Positions 33,401 to 42,806 are shown, counted from the first letter of the stretch. The stretch is DNA of 64,000 bases from an uncultured Paracoccaceae bacterium (GCA_937916485.1 CALFSV010000036.1:109241-173240), one strand, 5' to 3'. The notes: generated by a model not told the origin, from the letters alone. Numbers and translations are program-made.

Positions 33401-34255
33401 ATGACGCGACTATCTATGATGGCTATGTCCGTCGGGCTGATTTTCGCTCAATCGGGGCCTGTTGTTTCACAGGCCGAGCCTCTGGACCGGTTGCAGCCGG
33501 ACTTTACCTTTAGACGGGTCACAGTCCCGACCGGGACGACCGGCAGCCGTATCAACGTGCAGATCGATCCTGCTGCCCCAAGTGCCCTGGGCGCACCCCG
33601 GCCCGTTACCGCCAGAAACACCGTCGATCTTTCCGATCTTGGCGTCGTTGTCCCGGCACCGAGTGGGTTTGAATGGTTTTGGGCCACGATCTCGCCCCGG
33701 CTTGCCGATAGTGGGCCAGGGCGACTTGAGCAGGCGGTGCGCGCCCTTGAGGCTGCCCCTGCCGGAACCAGTGCCCCGGTCCCGCGCATCCAGACCCTTC
33801 AGGACATCGCCAGCGCGCATGGTATCGATATCCTGCGCGCGACAATCGGGACCAAGGTGTCACCCGCCCTTGTCCTGGCTGTCATCTCGGTCGAAAGTGC
33901 AGGGCAAGATCAGGCGGTCAGCACGGCAGGTGCGGCTGGGTTAATGCAGTTGATGCCGGCGACGGCCGAACGGTTCGGCGTCGCAGACCGACTCGTCAGT
34001 GCCGAGAATATTCGTGGCGGGGTGGCCTATCTGGACTGGTTGCTGGGCCATTTCGATGGCGACCCGGTTCTGGCCCTTGCCGGATACAACGCGGGCGAAG
34101 GATCGGTGCGGGACAACGCGGGCGTGCCGCCCTATGCCGAGACGCGGGCCTATGTTCCCAAGGTCCTTGCCGCCTGGACGGTTGCCCGGGGGCTGTGTCA
34201 AACGCCGCCGGTGTTGATCAGCGACGGATGTGTGTTTGCGGTTAATAACCTCTGA
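33401..34255 (+). CDS. Lytic transglycosylase (SLT domain)
   Basis: The 284-residue precursor has a signal peptide (MTRLSMMAMSVGLIFAQSG) and a low-complexity region. A C-terminal SLT domain (about 150-260) follows, with the catalytic Glu in ISVESAGQD, then AGAAGLMQLMPATAERFGV and GYNAGEGSVRDNAG. Such enzymes cleave peptidoglycan glycan strands with 1,6-anhydro product formation. It lies divergent to the Tad pilin cluster and could open the wall for the Tad machine, but that is only suggested by location. It ends just before a repeat element. Confidence 0.92.
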   Translation: MTRLSMMAMSVGLIFAQSGPVVSQAEPLDRLQPDFTFRRVTVPTGTTGSRINVQIDPAAPSALGAPRPVTARNTVDLSDLGVVVPAPSGFEWFWATISPRLADSGPGRLEQAVRALEAAPAGTSAPVPRIQTLQDIASAHGIDILRATIGTKVSPALVLAVISVESAGQDQAVSTAGAAGLMQLMPATAERFGVADRLVSAENIRGGVAYLDWLLGHFDGDPVLALAGYNAGEGSVRDNAGVPPYAETRAYVPKVLAAWTVARGLCQTPPVLISDGCVFAVNNL

Positions 34256-34266
34256 GGCCCCGCGAG

Positions 34267-34286
34267 CGGAGGGTTCGGACCCTCCG
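34267..34286 (+). terminator. Hairpin at the end of the transglycosylase transcript
   Basis: CGGAGGGT and ACCCTCCG form a perfect eight-pair stem around TCGG, 11 bases after the stop. It is followed by GGGGGAATATTTTC, so the T-rich tail is displaced by about ten bases. It overlaps the start of repeat element copy 2 and may act with it as a transcript end. Confidence 0.55.
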
Positions 34287-34313
34287 GGGGGAATATTTTC
34301 AGCAAGAAAAAGC
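34280..34313 (+). repeat. 3'-end repeat element, copy 2
   Basis: The core is CCCTCCGGGGGGAATATTTT followed by CAGCAAGAAAAAGC, beginning 25 bases past the lytic transglycosylase stop in sense orientation. Its purine tail matches copies 3 and 4 almost exactly (AAGAAAAAGC). Confidence 0.65.
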
Positions 34314-34315
34314 GC

Positions 34316-34609
34316 TCAGACGTTGAACAGATCGGCCCATTCGGGGTGTTTGCGCCGTTGGGCGTTCACGTAGGGGCAAAGCGGGACGATCTTGAACCCT
34401 TCGGTGCGGGCATCTTCCAATAGCCGGTCGAGCAGACGCCTGCCGACGCCCTGACCCTCAAGGCCCGGGGCGACGGCGGTGTGGTCCGCAATCACCAGGC
34501 TGGGCGAGGCGATGGAATAGGTCAGCTCGCTTTCGCCTTCGGCGGTGGTCAGGACATAGCGGCCCTTTGTGCCGCTCACTTCCCGTCTGATGTCGGGGCT
34601 AGCTGTCAT
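34316..34609 (-). CDS. Small GNAT-family N-acetyltransferase
   Basis: The 97-residue product fits the short GNAT group typified by YjdJ-like proteins: TYSIASPSLVIADHTAVAP, the acetyl-CoA pyrophosphate-binding signature GLEGQGVGRRLLDRLLEDA and PLCPYVNAQRRKHPEW. The substrate is unknown. It overlaps the end of topA by 11 bases on the same strand, so it is likely the distal gene of the topA transcript, and its stop lies just beyond repeat element copy 2. Confidence 0.85.
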   Translation of the reverse strand: MTASPDIRREVSGTKGRYVLTTAEGESELTYSIASPSLVIADHTAVAPGLEGQGVGRRLLDRLLEDARTEGFKIVPLCPYVNAQRRKHPEWADLFNV

Positions 34610-37250
34610 CCGGGGTCTCTTTGGCCGCCGTCTTAGCCGCCGTCTTGGCTGCGGTCTTTTTCGCTGCGGGTTTTTTGGCTGTCGTCTTTTTGGCTGTGGT
34701 CTTTTTTGCTGCCGTCTTGGGCGTGGCGACTGCCTTGGGTTTGGCTTTCGCCTTGCCCTTGCCGCCCTTGGAGGCCTTTTCGTTCACCAGAGCGATCGCC
34801 ATCTCGAGCGTCATGTCTTCGGGCGCGGTCTCTTTTGGGATCGTGGCGTTGACCTTTTCCCATTTCACATAGGGACCATAGCGCCCTGCCATCACGTTGA
34901 GGGCGCCGCCATCGGGGTGTTCGCCCAGCTCTTTGAGCGGTGTTGCCGCGGCACCGCGACCGGCCCCGCGCGAGGCGGCCTTTTGCGCCAGCACCTCGAC
35001 CGCGCGGTTCATGCCGATCGTGAAGACCTCATCCACTTCTTTGAGGTTTGCATAGAGCTTGTCATGTTTCACGAAGGGACCAAAGCGTCCGATCCCGGCC
35101 TCGATCATCACCCCATCCTCTGGGTGGGGGCCAACCTGACGCGGCAGGCTGAGCAGGAGAAGGGCCTTTTCCAGGTCGATCTCGCTGGCTTGCCAGCCTT
35201 TGGGTAGGCTTGAGCGGGGCGGTTTGGGGACATCCTCGGTCACTTCGCCGCGTTGGACGTAGGGACCGAATCGCCCGTCGCGCAGAGTGATCGGATCGCC
35301 ATCGTCATGGCCCAGAAGCTTGCCATCAGGGCCGATGGCGGTCCCTTCCAATCCTGGTGGGCCGAAGGGCCTGGTGTAGCGGCATTCGGGGTAGTTGGAG
35401 CAACCGATGAACGCCCCGCCCGACCGTGCGGTGCGCATGGAAAGCCGCCCCGCCCCGCAATTGGGGCACAGCCGGGGGTCGGTGCCTTCGGCATTGGGCG
35501 GAAAGAGATGCGGTTCGAGGACCTCGTTGATCTTTTCCAGGACATCCGTGATCCGCAACTCGGCCGTTTCGGCGATGGCGGCTGAAAAGTCCCGCCAAAA
35601 CCTGCGTAGGACGTCCTTGTAGTCGGCCTCACCGGCGCTGACCTTGTCGAGCTGGTCTTCGAGGTCTGCAGTAAAGTCATATTCGACGTATTTGTGGAAG
35701 TAGTTCGACAGGAAGACCGTAACGAGCCGGCCCTTGTCCTGAGGGATCAGGCGGCCCTTGTCCTTGGACACATAGTCCCGTTCCTGGATCGTGGTGACGA
35801 TCGAGGCGTAGGTGGAGGGGCGGCCGATCCCCAGCTCTTCCATCCGTTTGACCAATGTCGCCTCGGTGTAGCGGGGCGGTGGCTGGGTAAAGTGCTGTTC
35901 GGGGGTGACGTCCTTTTTGGCGGCCGCTTCGCCCTGGCTGATCTGGGGCAGACGCTTGTCATCGTCGTCGGTCACGGAATCATCGCGGCCTTCTTCGTAG
36001 ATCGCGATGAATCCTTCGAACAAGACGACCTGACCGGTGGCCCGCAGGCCGACCTGGCCGTCGCTGCTGCCGATTTCGACGGTGGTCCGCTCCATCCGGG
36101 CGGCCTCCATCTGGCTGGCGATGGTGCGTTTGTAGATCAAGTCATAAAGCTTGCGCTGGTCGGCGTCGCTGATCCGGGCCTGTTCTGCAGACAGCATCAT
36201 GTCTGTTGGCCGGATACATTCGTGGGCCTCTTGCGCGTTCTTGGCCTTGTTCTTGTACATCCGGGGTGAGGAGGGGACGTATTTGTCGCCGAACTTTTCC
36301 TTGATCGCCTCGCGGGCGGCCATGACGGCCTCGGGTGCCATGTCGATCCCGTCGGTCCGCATGTAGGTGATAAGGCCTGCCTCGTAGAGCCTTTGCGCCG
36401 CGCTCATCGTCTGGCGAGCGCCCATCGAGAATTTGCGGCTCGCCTCCTGTTGCAGGGTCGAGGTCATGAAGGGTGGTGCAGGGTTGCGGCTGGCGGGTTT
36501 CGCCTCAACCGACTGAACGGTCAGGTCGCGCGAGCGGATGGCCTGAACGGCCAATTCGGCCGCCGTCCCGTCCTGCAGGTCGAACTTGTCGAGCTTCTTG
36601 CCGGCGAGCGTGGTCAGTCGCGCCTCGTAGGACTGGCCGCGCGGAGTGGCAAGCTGCGCGGAAACGGTCCAGTATTCCTGGGCGCGGAAGGCCTCGATCT
36701 CCATTTCGCGCTCAACGATGAGGCGCAGGCAGACGGATTGCACGCGGCCTGCCGATTTTGCCCCGGGCAGCTTGCGCCAAAGGACGGGCGACAGGTTGAA
36801 GCCGACTAGGTAGTCCAGTGCCCGGCGGGCCAGATAGGCCTCCACCAGGGGGGCATCGACCTGACGGGGGTTTTTCATCGCCTCGGTCACGGCGGCCTTG
36901 GTGATGGCGTTGAACACAACCCGGCTGACGGGGGTGTCCTTTTTGATCGCCTTGCGGGCCAAAAGTGCCTCTGTCAGGTGCCACGAAATCGCCTCGCCCT
37001 CGCGATCGGGGTCGGTGGCGAGGATCAGTTCAGGGTCGTCCTTGAGCGCGTCTGCGATGGCCTTGACATGCTTGCGCGAGTCGGCGGCGACCTCCCACAA
37101 CATGGCAAAGTCGTCGTCCGTGTTTACTGATCCGTCCTTTGGCGGCAGGTCACGGACGTGACCGAAGGACGCCAGAACCGTGTAGTTGGATCCAAGATAA
37201 CTATTGATTGTCTTGGCCTTAGCGGGCGATTCGACAACGACGACTGGCAT
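34599..37250 (-). CDS. topA: DNA topoisomerase I
   Basis: TopA relaxes negative supercoils as a type IA enzyme. The 883-residue product begins MPVVVVESPAKAKTI (Toprim). It carries DPDREGE at 80-86 and the catalytic Tyr near residue 296 in GLITYMRTDG. One four-Cys zinc finger starts near Cys595 (CPNCG ... GCSNYPEC), and repeated topo C-terminal modules follow (DGRFGPYVQRGE, IGRFGPFVKHD, AGRYGPYVKW). From about residue 835 the tail is almost entirely Lys, Ala, Thr and Pro. AGAGG precedes the ATG at 37250. Confidence 0.97.
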   Translation of the reverse strand: MPVVVVESPAKAKTINSYLGSNYTVLASFGHVRDLPPKDGSVNTDDDFAMLWEVAADSRKHVKAIADALKDDPELILATDPDREGEAISWHLTEALLARKAIKKDTPVSRVVFNAITKAAVTEAMKNPRQVDAPLVEAYLARRALDYLVGFNLSPVLWRKLPGAKSAGRVQSVCLRLIVEREMEIEAFRAQEYWTVSAQLATPRGQSYEARLTTLAGKKLDKFDLQDGTAAELAVQAIRSRDLTVQSVEAKPASRNPAPPFMTSTLQQEASRKFSMGARQTMSAAQRLYEAGLITYMRTDGIDMAPEAVMAAREAIKEKFGDKYVPSSPRMYKNKAKNAQEAHECIRPTDMMLSAEQARISDADQRKLYDLIYKRTIASQMEAARMERTTVEIGSSDGQVGLRATGQVVLFEGFIAIYEEGRDDSVTDDDDKRLPQISQGEAAAKKDVTPEQHFTQPPPRYTEATLVKRMEELGIGRPSTYASIVTTIQERDYVSKDKGRLIPQDKGRLVTVFLSNYFHKYVEYDFTADLEDQLDKVSAGEADYKDVLRRFWRDFSAAIAETAELRITDVLEKINEVLEPHLFPPNAEGTDPRLCPNCGAGRLSMRTARSGGAFIGCSNYPECRYTRPFGPPGLEGTAIGPDGKLLGHDDGDPITLRDGRFGPYVQRGEVTEDVPKPPRSSLPKGWQASEIDLEKALLLLSLPRQVGPHPEDGVMIEAGIGRFGPFVKHDKLYANLKEVDEVFTIGMNRAVEVLAQKAASRGAGRGAAATPLKELGEHPDGGALNVMAGRYGPYVKWEKVNATIPKETAPEDMTLEMAIALVNEKASKGGKGKAKAKPKAVATPKTAAKKTTAKKTTAKKPAAKKTAAKTAAKTAAKETPDDS

Positions 37251-37397
37251 GATGACCTCTGGACTTGACTTGCAGCGCTTATGGCCGCGCAACATGTGCG
37301 GTCGATCCGTCGAATGTCAATGCGGGGAAACCCCCCTTTGAACAAGGTCACGCGACAGCCCTTTAGGGCTGGAAATTCGGGTCATGTTTTGGCGAGG

Positions 37398-38552
37398 TCA
37401 AACTGCCCGGGTGATCATTCCGCCGGCCTGTCGGACGATCTGGCCCGACAGTTCCAGATCGGTCAGGGCCGGGGCGATGCCCTCGCTTGAGGTCGACAGA
37501 TCCCGGATCAACTGGTCCTCTGCCAGGGGCGAGGGGCCAAGACGGTCGAGGATCAGGCCATGAAGCGCTGCGGTTTCCTGCAGGCTGCGTTTTGGTTTTG
37601 CGTGGCGTTCCGTTGGTGGGCGGAGGGGCGTGGCGGTGGCGGTGTTGGGGCCTTCTGTTCCGTCGCCGAGGTGCTCAATCACGTCCTGTGCAGAGCGGGC
37701 CAGTTGGGCCCCGTCGCGCAGCAACAGGTTGCATCCGGCGGCCCTTGCATCGAAGGGGTGGCCGGGGACTGCAAAGACCTCTCGCCCTTGGTCAAGTGCG
37801 GTGCGCGCGGTGATCAGGCTGCCGGACTTTGCCGCCGCCTCGATCACGACAACGGCCTGCGACAGTCCCGAAACGATCCGATTGCGCGTCGGGAAATGGC
37901 GGGCCTGCGGTTGCAGTCCCATGGCCTGCTCTGACAGGATCAGCCCGCGTTCGCCGATCCTTTCGGCCAGGGACGTATTTTCTGCCGGATAAATGATGTC
38001 GACGCCGCCTGCCATCACGGCGACCGTTCCGTTTGCAAGAGCAGCGTCGTGGGCCGCGGCATCAATGCCACGCGCAAGGCCCGAGACGACGACATAGCCA
38101 GCCGCCCCAAGGTCCGCGCTGATCCTTCGGGCCATCCGCGTCCCGAGGGAAGATGCATTGCGGGCACCGACAAGGGCGATCATTGGCCGGTCCAACAGTC
38201 GGCCGTCACCAATACACCACAGAAACGGCGGCTGATCCTCCAGCGACGTCAATGCCTTTGGGTAGGCATCTTCCCAATGGCAGATCAGTCTGGCCCCGCG
38301 TTGCCGCGCCGCCTTCATCTCTGACAGGGCGACAGGTTCAGGGCAGGGGGTGTAGTCGTCAATCCCCGCAGCCCGGGCCACGTTTGGCAGGGCGGCAAGG
38401 GCGGCCGATGCGCTGCCATGTTCGGCCAACATCCGCCAATAGGTCGCAACTCCGACCCGGCGAGAGCGCAACAGGCGAAGACAGGAGAGTCGTTCGTCTT
38501 CCATGGTGGGTGGGAGTGGGGGGTGAGTGGAAGAAGGTGTTGCCCCGGCCAT
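37398..38552 (-). CDS. dprA: DprA DNA-processing protein
   Basis: DprA binds incoming single-stranded DNA and loads RecA during natural transformation. The 384-residue product has an N-terminal SAM-like part (LSCLRLLRSRRVGVATYWRML), then the Rossmann-like DprA domain with ALVGARNASSLGTRMARRIS, SGLARGIDAAAH and GGVDIIYPAEN. A C-terminal winged-helix segment (LILDRLGPSPLAEDQLIRD) ends the protein. It lies about 150 bases upstream of topA on the same strand, the usual dprA-topA order. Natural competence is not implied by this gene alone. Confidence 0.95.
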   Translation of the reverse strand: MAGATPSSTHPPLPPTMEDERLSCLRLLRSRRVGVATYWRMLAEHGSASAALAALPNVARAAGIDDYTPCPEPVALSEMKAARQRGARLICHWEDAYPKALTSLEDQPPFLWCIGDGRLLDRPMIALVGARNASSLGTRMARRISADLGAAGYVVVSGLARGIDAAAHDAALANGTVAVMAGGVDIIYPAENTSLAERIGERGLILSEQAMGLQPQARHFPTRNRIVSGLSQAVVVIEAAAKSGSLITARTALDQGREVFAVPGHPFDARAAGCNLLLRDGAQLARSAQDVIEHLGDGTEGPNTATATPLRPPTERHAKPKRSLQETAALHGLILDRLGPSPLAEDQLIRDLSTSSEGIAPALTDLELSGQIVRQAGGMITRAV

Positions 38553-38652
38553 CCTGAACCTCGTCCTGTTGCAGGAATAGGTTTAGGAGGTTGGTGGTTA
38601 ACGCCAGGTGAATCAAACTGAGTTTCTTTCGCCTTTCGTGCCAACAATGGGC

Positions 38653-38666
38653 TTGATCCTGATCAA
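38653..38666. promoter_or_regulatory. FNR/FnrL-type binding site
   Basis: TTGAT-CCTG-ATCAA is a perfect match to the FNR-family consensus TTGAT-N4-ATCAA, with symmetry extending one base each side (C and G). Its centre is 57 bases before the ATG of the DksA/TraR-type gene at 38717, a position suited to promoter control, and it lies in the divergent dprA/zinc-finger intergenic region. Oxygen-responsive control of the downstream gene is inferred. Confidence 0.75.
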
Positions 38667-38716
38667 GGCGCGGGGGCCGTTAACGCGCCACCCTTGTTTT
38701 AAACAGGAGGATCGCC

Positions 38717-39034
38717 ATGACCAACATCACCCAACGTCGCCACCAACTCACCACTCGCCGGGCCGAGCTTTTGTCCCGGGCCGAAGCCATCGAAGCCGAG
38801 CTTGTCTCGCACGACACCAAGGACTGGGATGACCTCGCGACCGAGCGGGAGGCCGACGAGGTTCTGGAGGGCATGGAGATGAGCGCAGCTCAGGAGATCG
38901 CGCAGATCGACGCCGCCCTGAACCGGATTGACGCAGGCAATTATGGCGTCTGCGTCAAATGCGGGGAAGAGATCGCGGAGGCCCGGTTGGACCTGCTGCC
39001 CGCGACCCCGCTTTGCCGGGCCTGCGCGATCTGA
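38717..39034 (+). CDS. DksA/TraR-type C4 zinc finger protein
   Basis: The 105-residue product has a long helical N-terminal part (LTTRRAELLSRAEAIEAELVSH, EREADEVLEGMEMSAAQEIAQ) and a C-terminal C4 zinc finger (CVKCG ... PLCRAC). This is the layout of short DksA/TraR proteins that bind the RNA polymerase secondary channel. It is shorter than housekeeping DksA (about 150 residues). AGGAGG sits seven bases before the ATG. The perfect FNR-type site upstream suggests that it is induced or repressed by oxygen limitation. It is monocistronic, converging on tldD with a gap of six bases. Confidence 0.9.
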   Translation: MTNITQRRHQLTTRRAELLSRAEAIEAELVSHDTKDWDDLATEREADEVLEGMEMSAAQEIAQIDAALNRIDAGNYGVCVKCGEEIAEARLDLLPATPLCRACAI

Positions 39035-39040
39035 CGGCGC

Positions 39041-40462
39041 CTAGGCCGCTGCACCCCCGACAGTCAGCCCTCCGATCAGAAGCGAGGGCTGGCCGACACC
39101 GACGGGCACCCATTGCCCGGCCTTGCCGCAATTGCCGATACCGGGGTCCAGCGCCATGTCATTCCCGATTGCCCTGATCTGCTTGAGCGCCGTCGCACCG
39201 TCACCGATCAGCGTTGCCCCCTTGACCGGTGCCCCGACCTTGCCGTTGCGGACGCGGTAGGCCTCGGTGCAGGAAAAGACGAACTTGCCCGAGGTGATGT
39301 CGACCTGCCCCCCACCAAAGCCGACGGCATAGATACCATCCTGCAACTCGGCCACCATATCGGCCGGGGCGGCGGTGCCACCCAGCATGTAGGTATTGGT
39401 CATGCGCGGCATGGGGATATGGGCATAGCTTTCGCGCCGTCCGTTGCCCGTAGCCGGAACACCCATGAGCCGGGCATTCTGCCGGTCCTGCATGTAGCCG
39501 ACCAGAACCCCATCCTCGATCAGGATATTCCTGGCCGAAGGGGTGCCTTCGTCATCCACCGTGATAGAGCCCCGACGGTCAGGGATGGTTCCATCATCAA
39601 GGACCGTGACCCCTTTGGCCGCCACCTGTTGGCCCATCAGACCGGCAAATGCGGATGATCCCTTGCGGTTGAAATCGCCCTCCAGGCCATGGCCGACAGC
39701 CTCGTGCAGCAGGATGCCGGGCCAACCCGGCCCAAGGACGACATCCATCATGCCAGCCGGGGCCGCCTCGGCCTCGAGGTTGACCAGAGCGATGCGCAGG
39801 GCCTCTTGCACGGCGCCTTCCCAGTGGTCCCGCCCGATCAGCCCGATCAGCCCATGCCGGCCACCGGCCCCGGCGCCGCCACCTTCGCGTTTGCCGTTTT
39901 CCTCCACGATGACGCTGACGTTAAGTCGAGACATTGGGCGGATGTCCGTGACCAACGTGCCTTCGGGGCGCAGAATCACGACTTCCTGGTAGCTGGCCGA
40001 CAGGGTGGCAGAGACCTGAACGACGCGCGGATCAAGGCCGCGGGCGTAGGCGTCGATCTCTTTCAGGACGTCGACCTTGACCGAAAAGGACGTGCCTTCG
40101 ACCGGGTCTTCGTCCGAATACAGCTTTTGATTGGTCCCGACGGGTCCGTCCGCAAGGGTGCCGCCGCCCGCGCCCACGGCAAGGCGGGCGGTTTCGGTCG
40201 CACGGCGCAGGGCGTGTTCATCAATGGTCGTCGAATGGGCGTAGCCCGCCGTTTCACCCCGAACCGCACGTAGGCCGAATCCCTCAGAGGCGTCGTAGCT
40301 GGCCGATCTTAGTCGCCCGTCGTCAAAGGACGTCACTTCGGACCGGCGCCGTTCGAGGAACAGTTCGCCATCGTCGGCCCCTGCAACAGCCTCGCGCAGC
40401 AACGCAAGGGCCTGATCCTGATCAAGGGCTGTTTCGAAGGGACGGAAGGGGTCTTGGGCCAT
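39041..40462 (-). CDS. tldD: TldD metallopeptidase subunit
   Basis: TldD forms a heterodimeric zinc protease with TldE (PmbA) that degrades unfolded short peptides and matures some modified peptides. The 473-residue product (start MAQDPFRPF at 40462, behind AAGGA) has the N-terminal SDFF/ELFLERRRSEVTSFDDGRL-type segment, the zinc motif HEAVGH in GILLHEAVGHGLEGDF, and the C-terminal GNDMALDPGIGNCGKAGQWVPVGVGQPSLLIGGL region shortened here to its usual pattern. The tldE partner is not in this window. Confidence 0.95.
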   Translation of the reverse strand: MAQDPFRPFETALDQDQALALLREAVAGADDGELFLERRRSEVTSFDDGRLRSASYDASEGFGLRAVRGETAGYAHSTTIDEHALRRATETARLAVGAGGGTLADGPVGTNQKLYSDEDPVEGTSFSVKVDVLKEIDAYARGLDPRVVQVSATLSASYQEVVILRPEGTLVTDIRPMSRLNVSVIVEENGKREGGGAGAGGRHGLIGLIGRDHWEGAVQEALRIALVNLEAEAAPAGMMDVVLGPGWPGILLHEAVGHGLEGDFNRKGSSAFAGLMGQQVAAKGVTVLDDGTIPDRRGSITVDDEGTPSARNILIEDGVLVGYMQDRQNARLMGVPATGNGRRESYAHIPMPRMTNTYMLGGTAAPADMVAELQDGIYAVGFGGGQVDITSGKFVFSCTEAYRVRNGKVGAPVKGATLIGDGATALKQIRAIGNDMALDPGIGNCGKAGQWVPVGVGQPSLLIGGLTVGGAAA

Positions 40463-40647
40463 TGCTGGTATTCCTTGTTCCGGGCCGGGGCCCAATTGAG
40501 GGGTCCAGGCCATAAAAGCGTCCGTTTGCCGCAACCGGACTTCTTGTGATGCGGTTCAGGATATGTGAAGAGACTTCCGAGACAATCGGATTCCACCAAG
40601 GTGGGGTCCAGAGAGCCCGAAGCAAGGGCCTCACGGAAGGGAACGAC

Positions 40648-41481
40648 ATGCAAATGACCAAGATGTTCAGCCTTTTCGCAACGAGCATAGGGGCCGCAAT
40701 CGCTGGCACCGCCGTTGCGGCACAGACCGCGATCGAGGACCTGCCGATCATCGGCCAGCCTACCGACGGCGCAATGGGCTGGCAGCCTGCCGCGACAGAG
40801 CTTGCGCGCGATATCCATTGGCTCGATGGTATGATCCTCGTGATCATCACGGCCATCACCCTGTTTGTGACCGGCTTGTTGGTCTTTGTGATCATGCGCT
40901 TCAACAGCCGCTCAAATCCGACGCCCGCCACATTCACCCACAACTCGCCCCTCGAAGTGGCCTGGACGATTGTGCCAGTGGTTATCTTGGTCTTTATCGG
41001 TGCGTTTTCTCTGCCGGTTCTGTTCAAACAGCAGGAAATCCCCGAGGCTGACATCACCATCAAGGTCACGGGCTACCAGTGGTACTGGGGCTACGAGTAT
41101 GTCGACGAGGCTGTGTATTTCGATAGCTTCATGCTGGCTGAAGATGAGCTGGCCGACTACGGTTACGACGAAAGCCTGCACCTTCTGGCGACTGACACGG
41201 CAGTTGTTGTTCCCGTTGGTGCGACGATCGTCATGCAAGTGACCGGGGCAGATGTCATTCACTCTTGGACGGTCCCGGCCTTTGGTGTGAAACAGGACGC
41301 CGTTCCCGGACGTCTGGCCCAGCTTTGGTTCGCAGCCGAGCAGGAAGGCGTCTACTTCGGCCAATGCTCTGAGCTGTGCGGTCAGGCGCATGCTTACATG
41401 CCCATCACGGTTAAGGTCGTTGCACAAGAAGTCTACGATGAGTGGCTGGCATCGGCCAAGGAAGACTACCCGGCCAGCTAG
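40648..41481 (+). CDS. ctaC: Cytochrome c oxidase subunit II
   Basis: Subunit II carries the CuA centre that receives electrons from cytochrome c in aa3-type oxidase. The 277-residue precursor (start MQMTKMF at 40648) has a signal peptide ending AVAA and two membrane spans ([21 protein letters not shown] and [20 protein letters not shown]). The Trp-rich YQWYWGYEY docking region is followed by the CuA ligands in [14 protein letters not shown]. It is the first gene of a cta operon; a divergent 185-base gap from tldD should contain the promoter. The subunit I gene (ctaD) is not in this window. Confidence 0.97.
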   Translation: MQMTKMFSLFATSIGAAIAGTAVAAQTAIEDLPIIGQPTDGAMGWQPAATELARDIHWLDGMILVIITAITLFVTGLLVFVIMRFNSRSNPTPATFTHNSPLEVAWTIVPVVILVFIGAFSLPVLFKQQEIPEADITIKVTGYQWYWGYEYVDEAVYFDSFMLAEDELADYGYDESLHLLATDTAVVVPVGATIVMQVTGADVIHSWTVPAFGVKQDAVPGRLAQLWFAAEQEGVYFGQCSELCGQAHAYMPITVKVVAQEVYDEWLASAKEDYPAS

Positions 41482-41498
41482 GTCCGGCTAAGAGCCTG

Positions 41499-41514
41499 GG
41501 GTGGAGCCCCACCT
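41499..41514. repeat. Degenerate GGTGG/CCACC hairpin after ctaC
   Basis: GGTGG pairs with CCACC around AGCC, followed by TTCC, about 20 bases past the ctaC stop. It resembles the TAAGGTGGGT palindrome family but lacks the left TAA arm and one G, so I list it as a decayed or unrelated relative. Confidence 0.3.
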
Positions 41515-41619
41515 TCCCCGGTGGGCCGCTTTGAGGCGCTGGGGGTGCGGAAATAAGGGTCGGGCTATATCGCCCGACCTCTGGCTAGAAAGGGCACGGT
41601 TCGCCCGACAAGGATGATG

Positions 41620-42570
41620 ATGACTGATGCGAGCCTGACAGAAGCGATGCAGTCCGACGCCCGCACGGGCGAGGCCGGGATGGGTGACTACTTTGCCCTT
41701 CTAAAGCCGCGGGTGATGTCGCTGGTCGTGTTTACCGCATTGGTGGGCCTGCTGGTTGCGCCGGTTGGGATCCACCCGTTTATCGGGTTTGTTGCTATTT
41801 TGTGTATCGCTGTCGGGGCTGGCGCCTCGGGCGCGCTGAACATGTGGTGGGACGCCGATATTGACGTCCTGATGAAGCGGACCGCGAAACGGCCAATCCC
41901 GGCGGGCAAAGTCACCCCGCAAGAGGCGCTGGGCCTTGGGCTTGCCCTGTCAGGCTTTTCGGTCGTCCTGCTTTGGCTGGCGACCAATGCCTTGGCAGCC
42001 GGTCTGCTGGCCTTTACGATTTTCTTCTACGCCGTGATCTATTCCATGTGGCTCAAGCGGTCGACGCCGCAGAACATCGTCATTGGTGGAGCCGCCGGTG
42101 CCTTCCCTCCCATGATCGGCTGGGCCGTCGCCACGGGCGGCGTGAGCGTGGAAAGCGCGCTGATGTTCGCCTTGATCTTTATGTGGACGCCGCCGCACTT
42201 CTGGGCGTTGGCTCTGTTTGTCAAAACCGACTACGGCGACGCGGGCGTACCGATGTTGACGGAAAGCCACGGACGCAGGGTCACGCGAAACCACGTTCTT
42301 GGCTATACGATCTTTCTGGTGCCAGTGGCTGTCGGGATCGCCTTCACCTCAATTGGTGGCGCCTTCTACTTGGCCCTATCCATCGTGCTCAACCTGCGGT
42401 TCCTCTGGGGGGCCTGGCAGGTCTGGAAGCGCGACGAGACGATCGCCGAGGCGGATGGATACGCGACCGAAAAATGGCTTTTCCGCATTTCGCTGAGCTA
42501 CCTGTTCCTGCATTTCGGGGCATTGCTCGTCGAAGCCTTGCTTCGGTCCCTTGGCTGGGCGATCTGGTGA
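41620..42570 (+). CDS. ctaB: Protoheme IX farnesyltransferase (heme o synthase)
   Basis: CtaB (CyoE/COX10) adds a farnesyl group to heme b to make heme o, the precursor of heme a for the oxidase. The 316-residue polytopic protein has the prenyl-diphosphate site [19 protein letters not shown] and the second conserved loop [28 protein letters not shown]. About eight spans follow. Three ATG codons lie in a row at 41614-41622; AAGGA just before the first favours the third (41620). Its stop overlaps the coxF start. Confidence 0.95.
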   Translation: MTDASLTEAMQSDARTGEAGMGDYFALLKPRVMSLVVFTALVGLLVAPVGIHPFIGFVAILCIAVGAGASGALNMWWDADIDVLMKRTAKRPIPAGKVTPQEALGLGLALSGFSVVLLWLATNALAAGLLAFTIFFYAVIYSMWLKRSTPQNIVIGGAAGAFPPMIGWAVATGGVSVESALMFALIFMWTPPHFWALALFVKTDYGDAGVPMLTESHGRRVTRNHVLGYTIFLVPVAVGIAFTSIGGAFYLALSIVLNLRFLWGAWQVWKRDETIAEADGYATEKWLFRISLSYLFLHFGALLVEALLRSLGWAIW

Positions 42571-42806
42571 TGGCCATCAAGGTAGAGCACGAGCTGCACA
42601 CACGCCGGCGGGGGCGCAACCTCGGGGTTGGACTATTGCTTGTCGGTATGGTCGGGATCGTCTTCGGTCTGACGGTCGTCAAGGTCCTGGGGCTAAGCGA
42701 CATTCGCCAGTTCGAGACCTTCGATCACGTCGCCCGTCCGGCGATCGAGCCCGCATCAATCGAAGCGGCCGACCAGCTTCGGGCGACCGACGAGGTCGGA
42801 CAATGA
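42570..42806 (+). CDS. CoxF-like small membrane protein
   Basis: A 78-residue protein with a basic N-terminus (VEHELHTRRRGRNL) and one membrane span (GVGLLLVGMVGIVFGLTVVKVL). A short hydrophilic tail follows. The TGATG junction with ctaB and the ATGA junction with ctaG make it translationally coupled to both, so I regard it as real although short. Small single-span proteins labelled CoxF occupy this place in Rhodobacteraceae cta operons; the function in oxidase assembly is presumed, not shown. Confidence 0.85.
   Translation: MAIKVEHELHTRRRGRNLGVGLLLVGMVGIVFGLTVVKVLGLSDIRQFETFDHVARPAIEPASIEAADQLRATDEVGQ

Noticed and set aside
40412..40425. CTGAT-CCTG-ATCAA, an FNR-like sequence
   Set aside because: It lies within the tldD coding sequence, has one mismatch and encodes ordinary residues, so it is probably chance.
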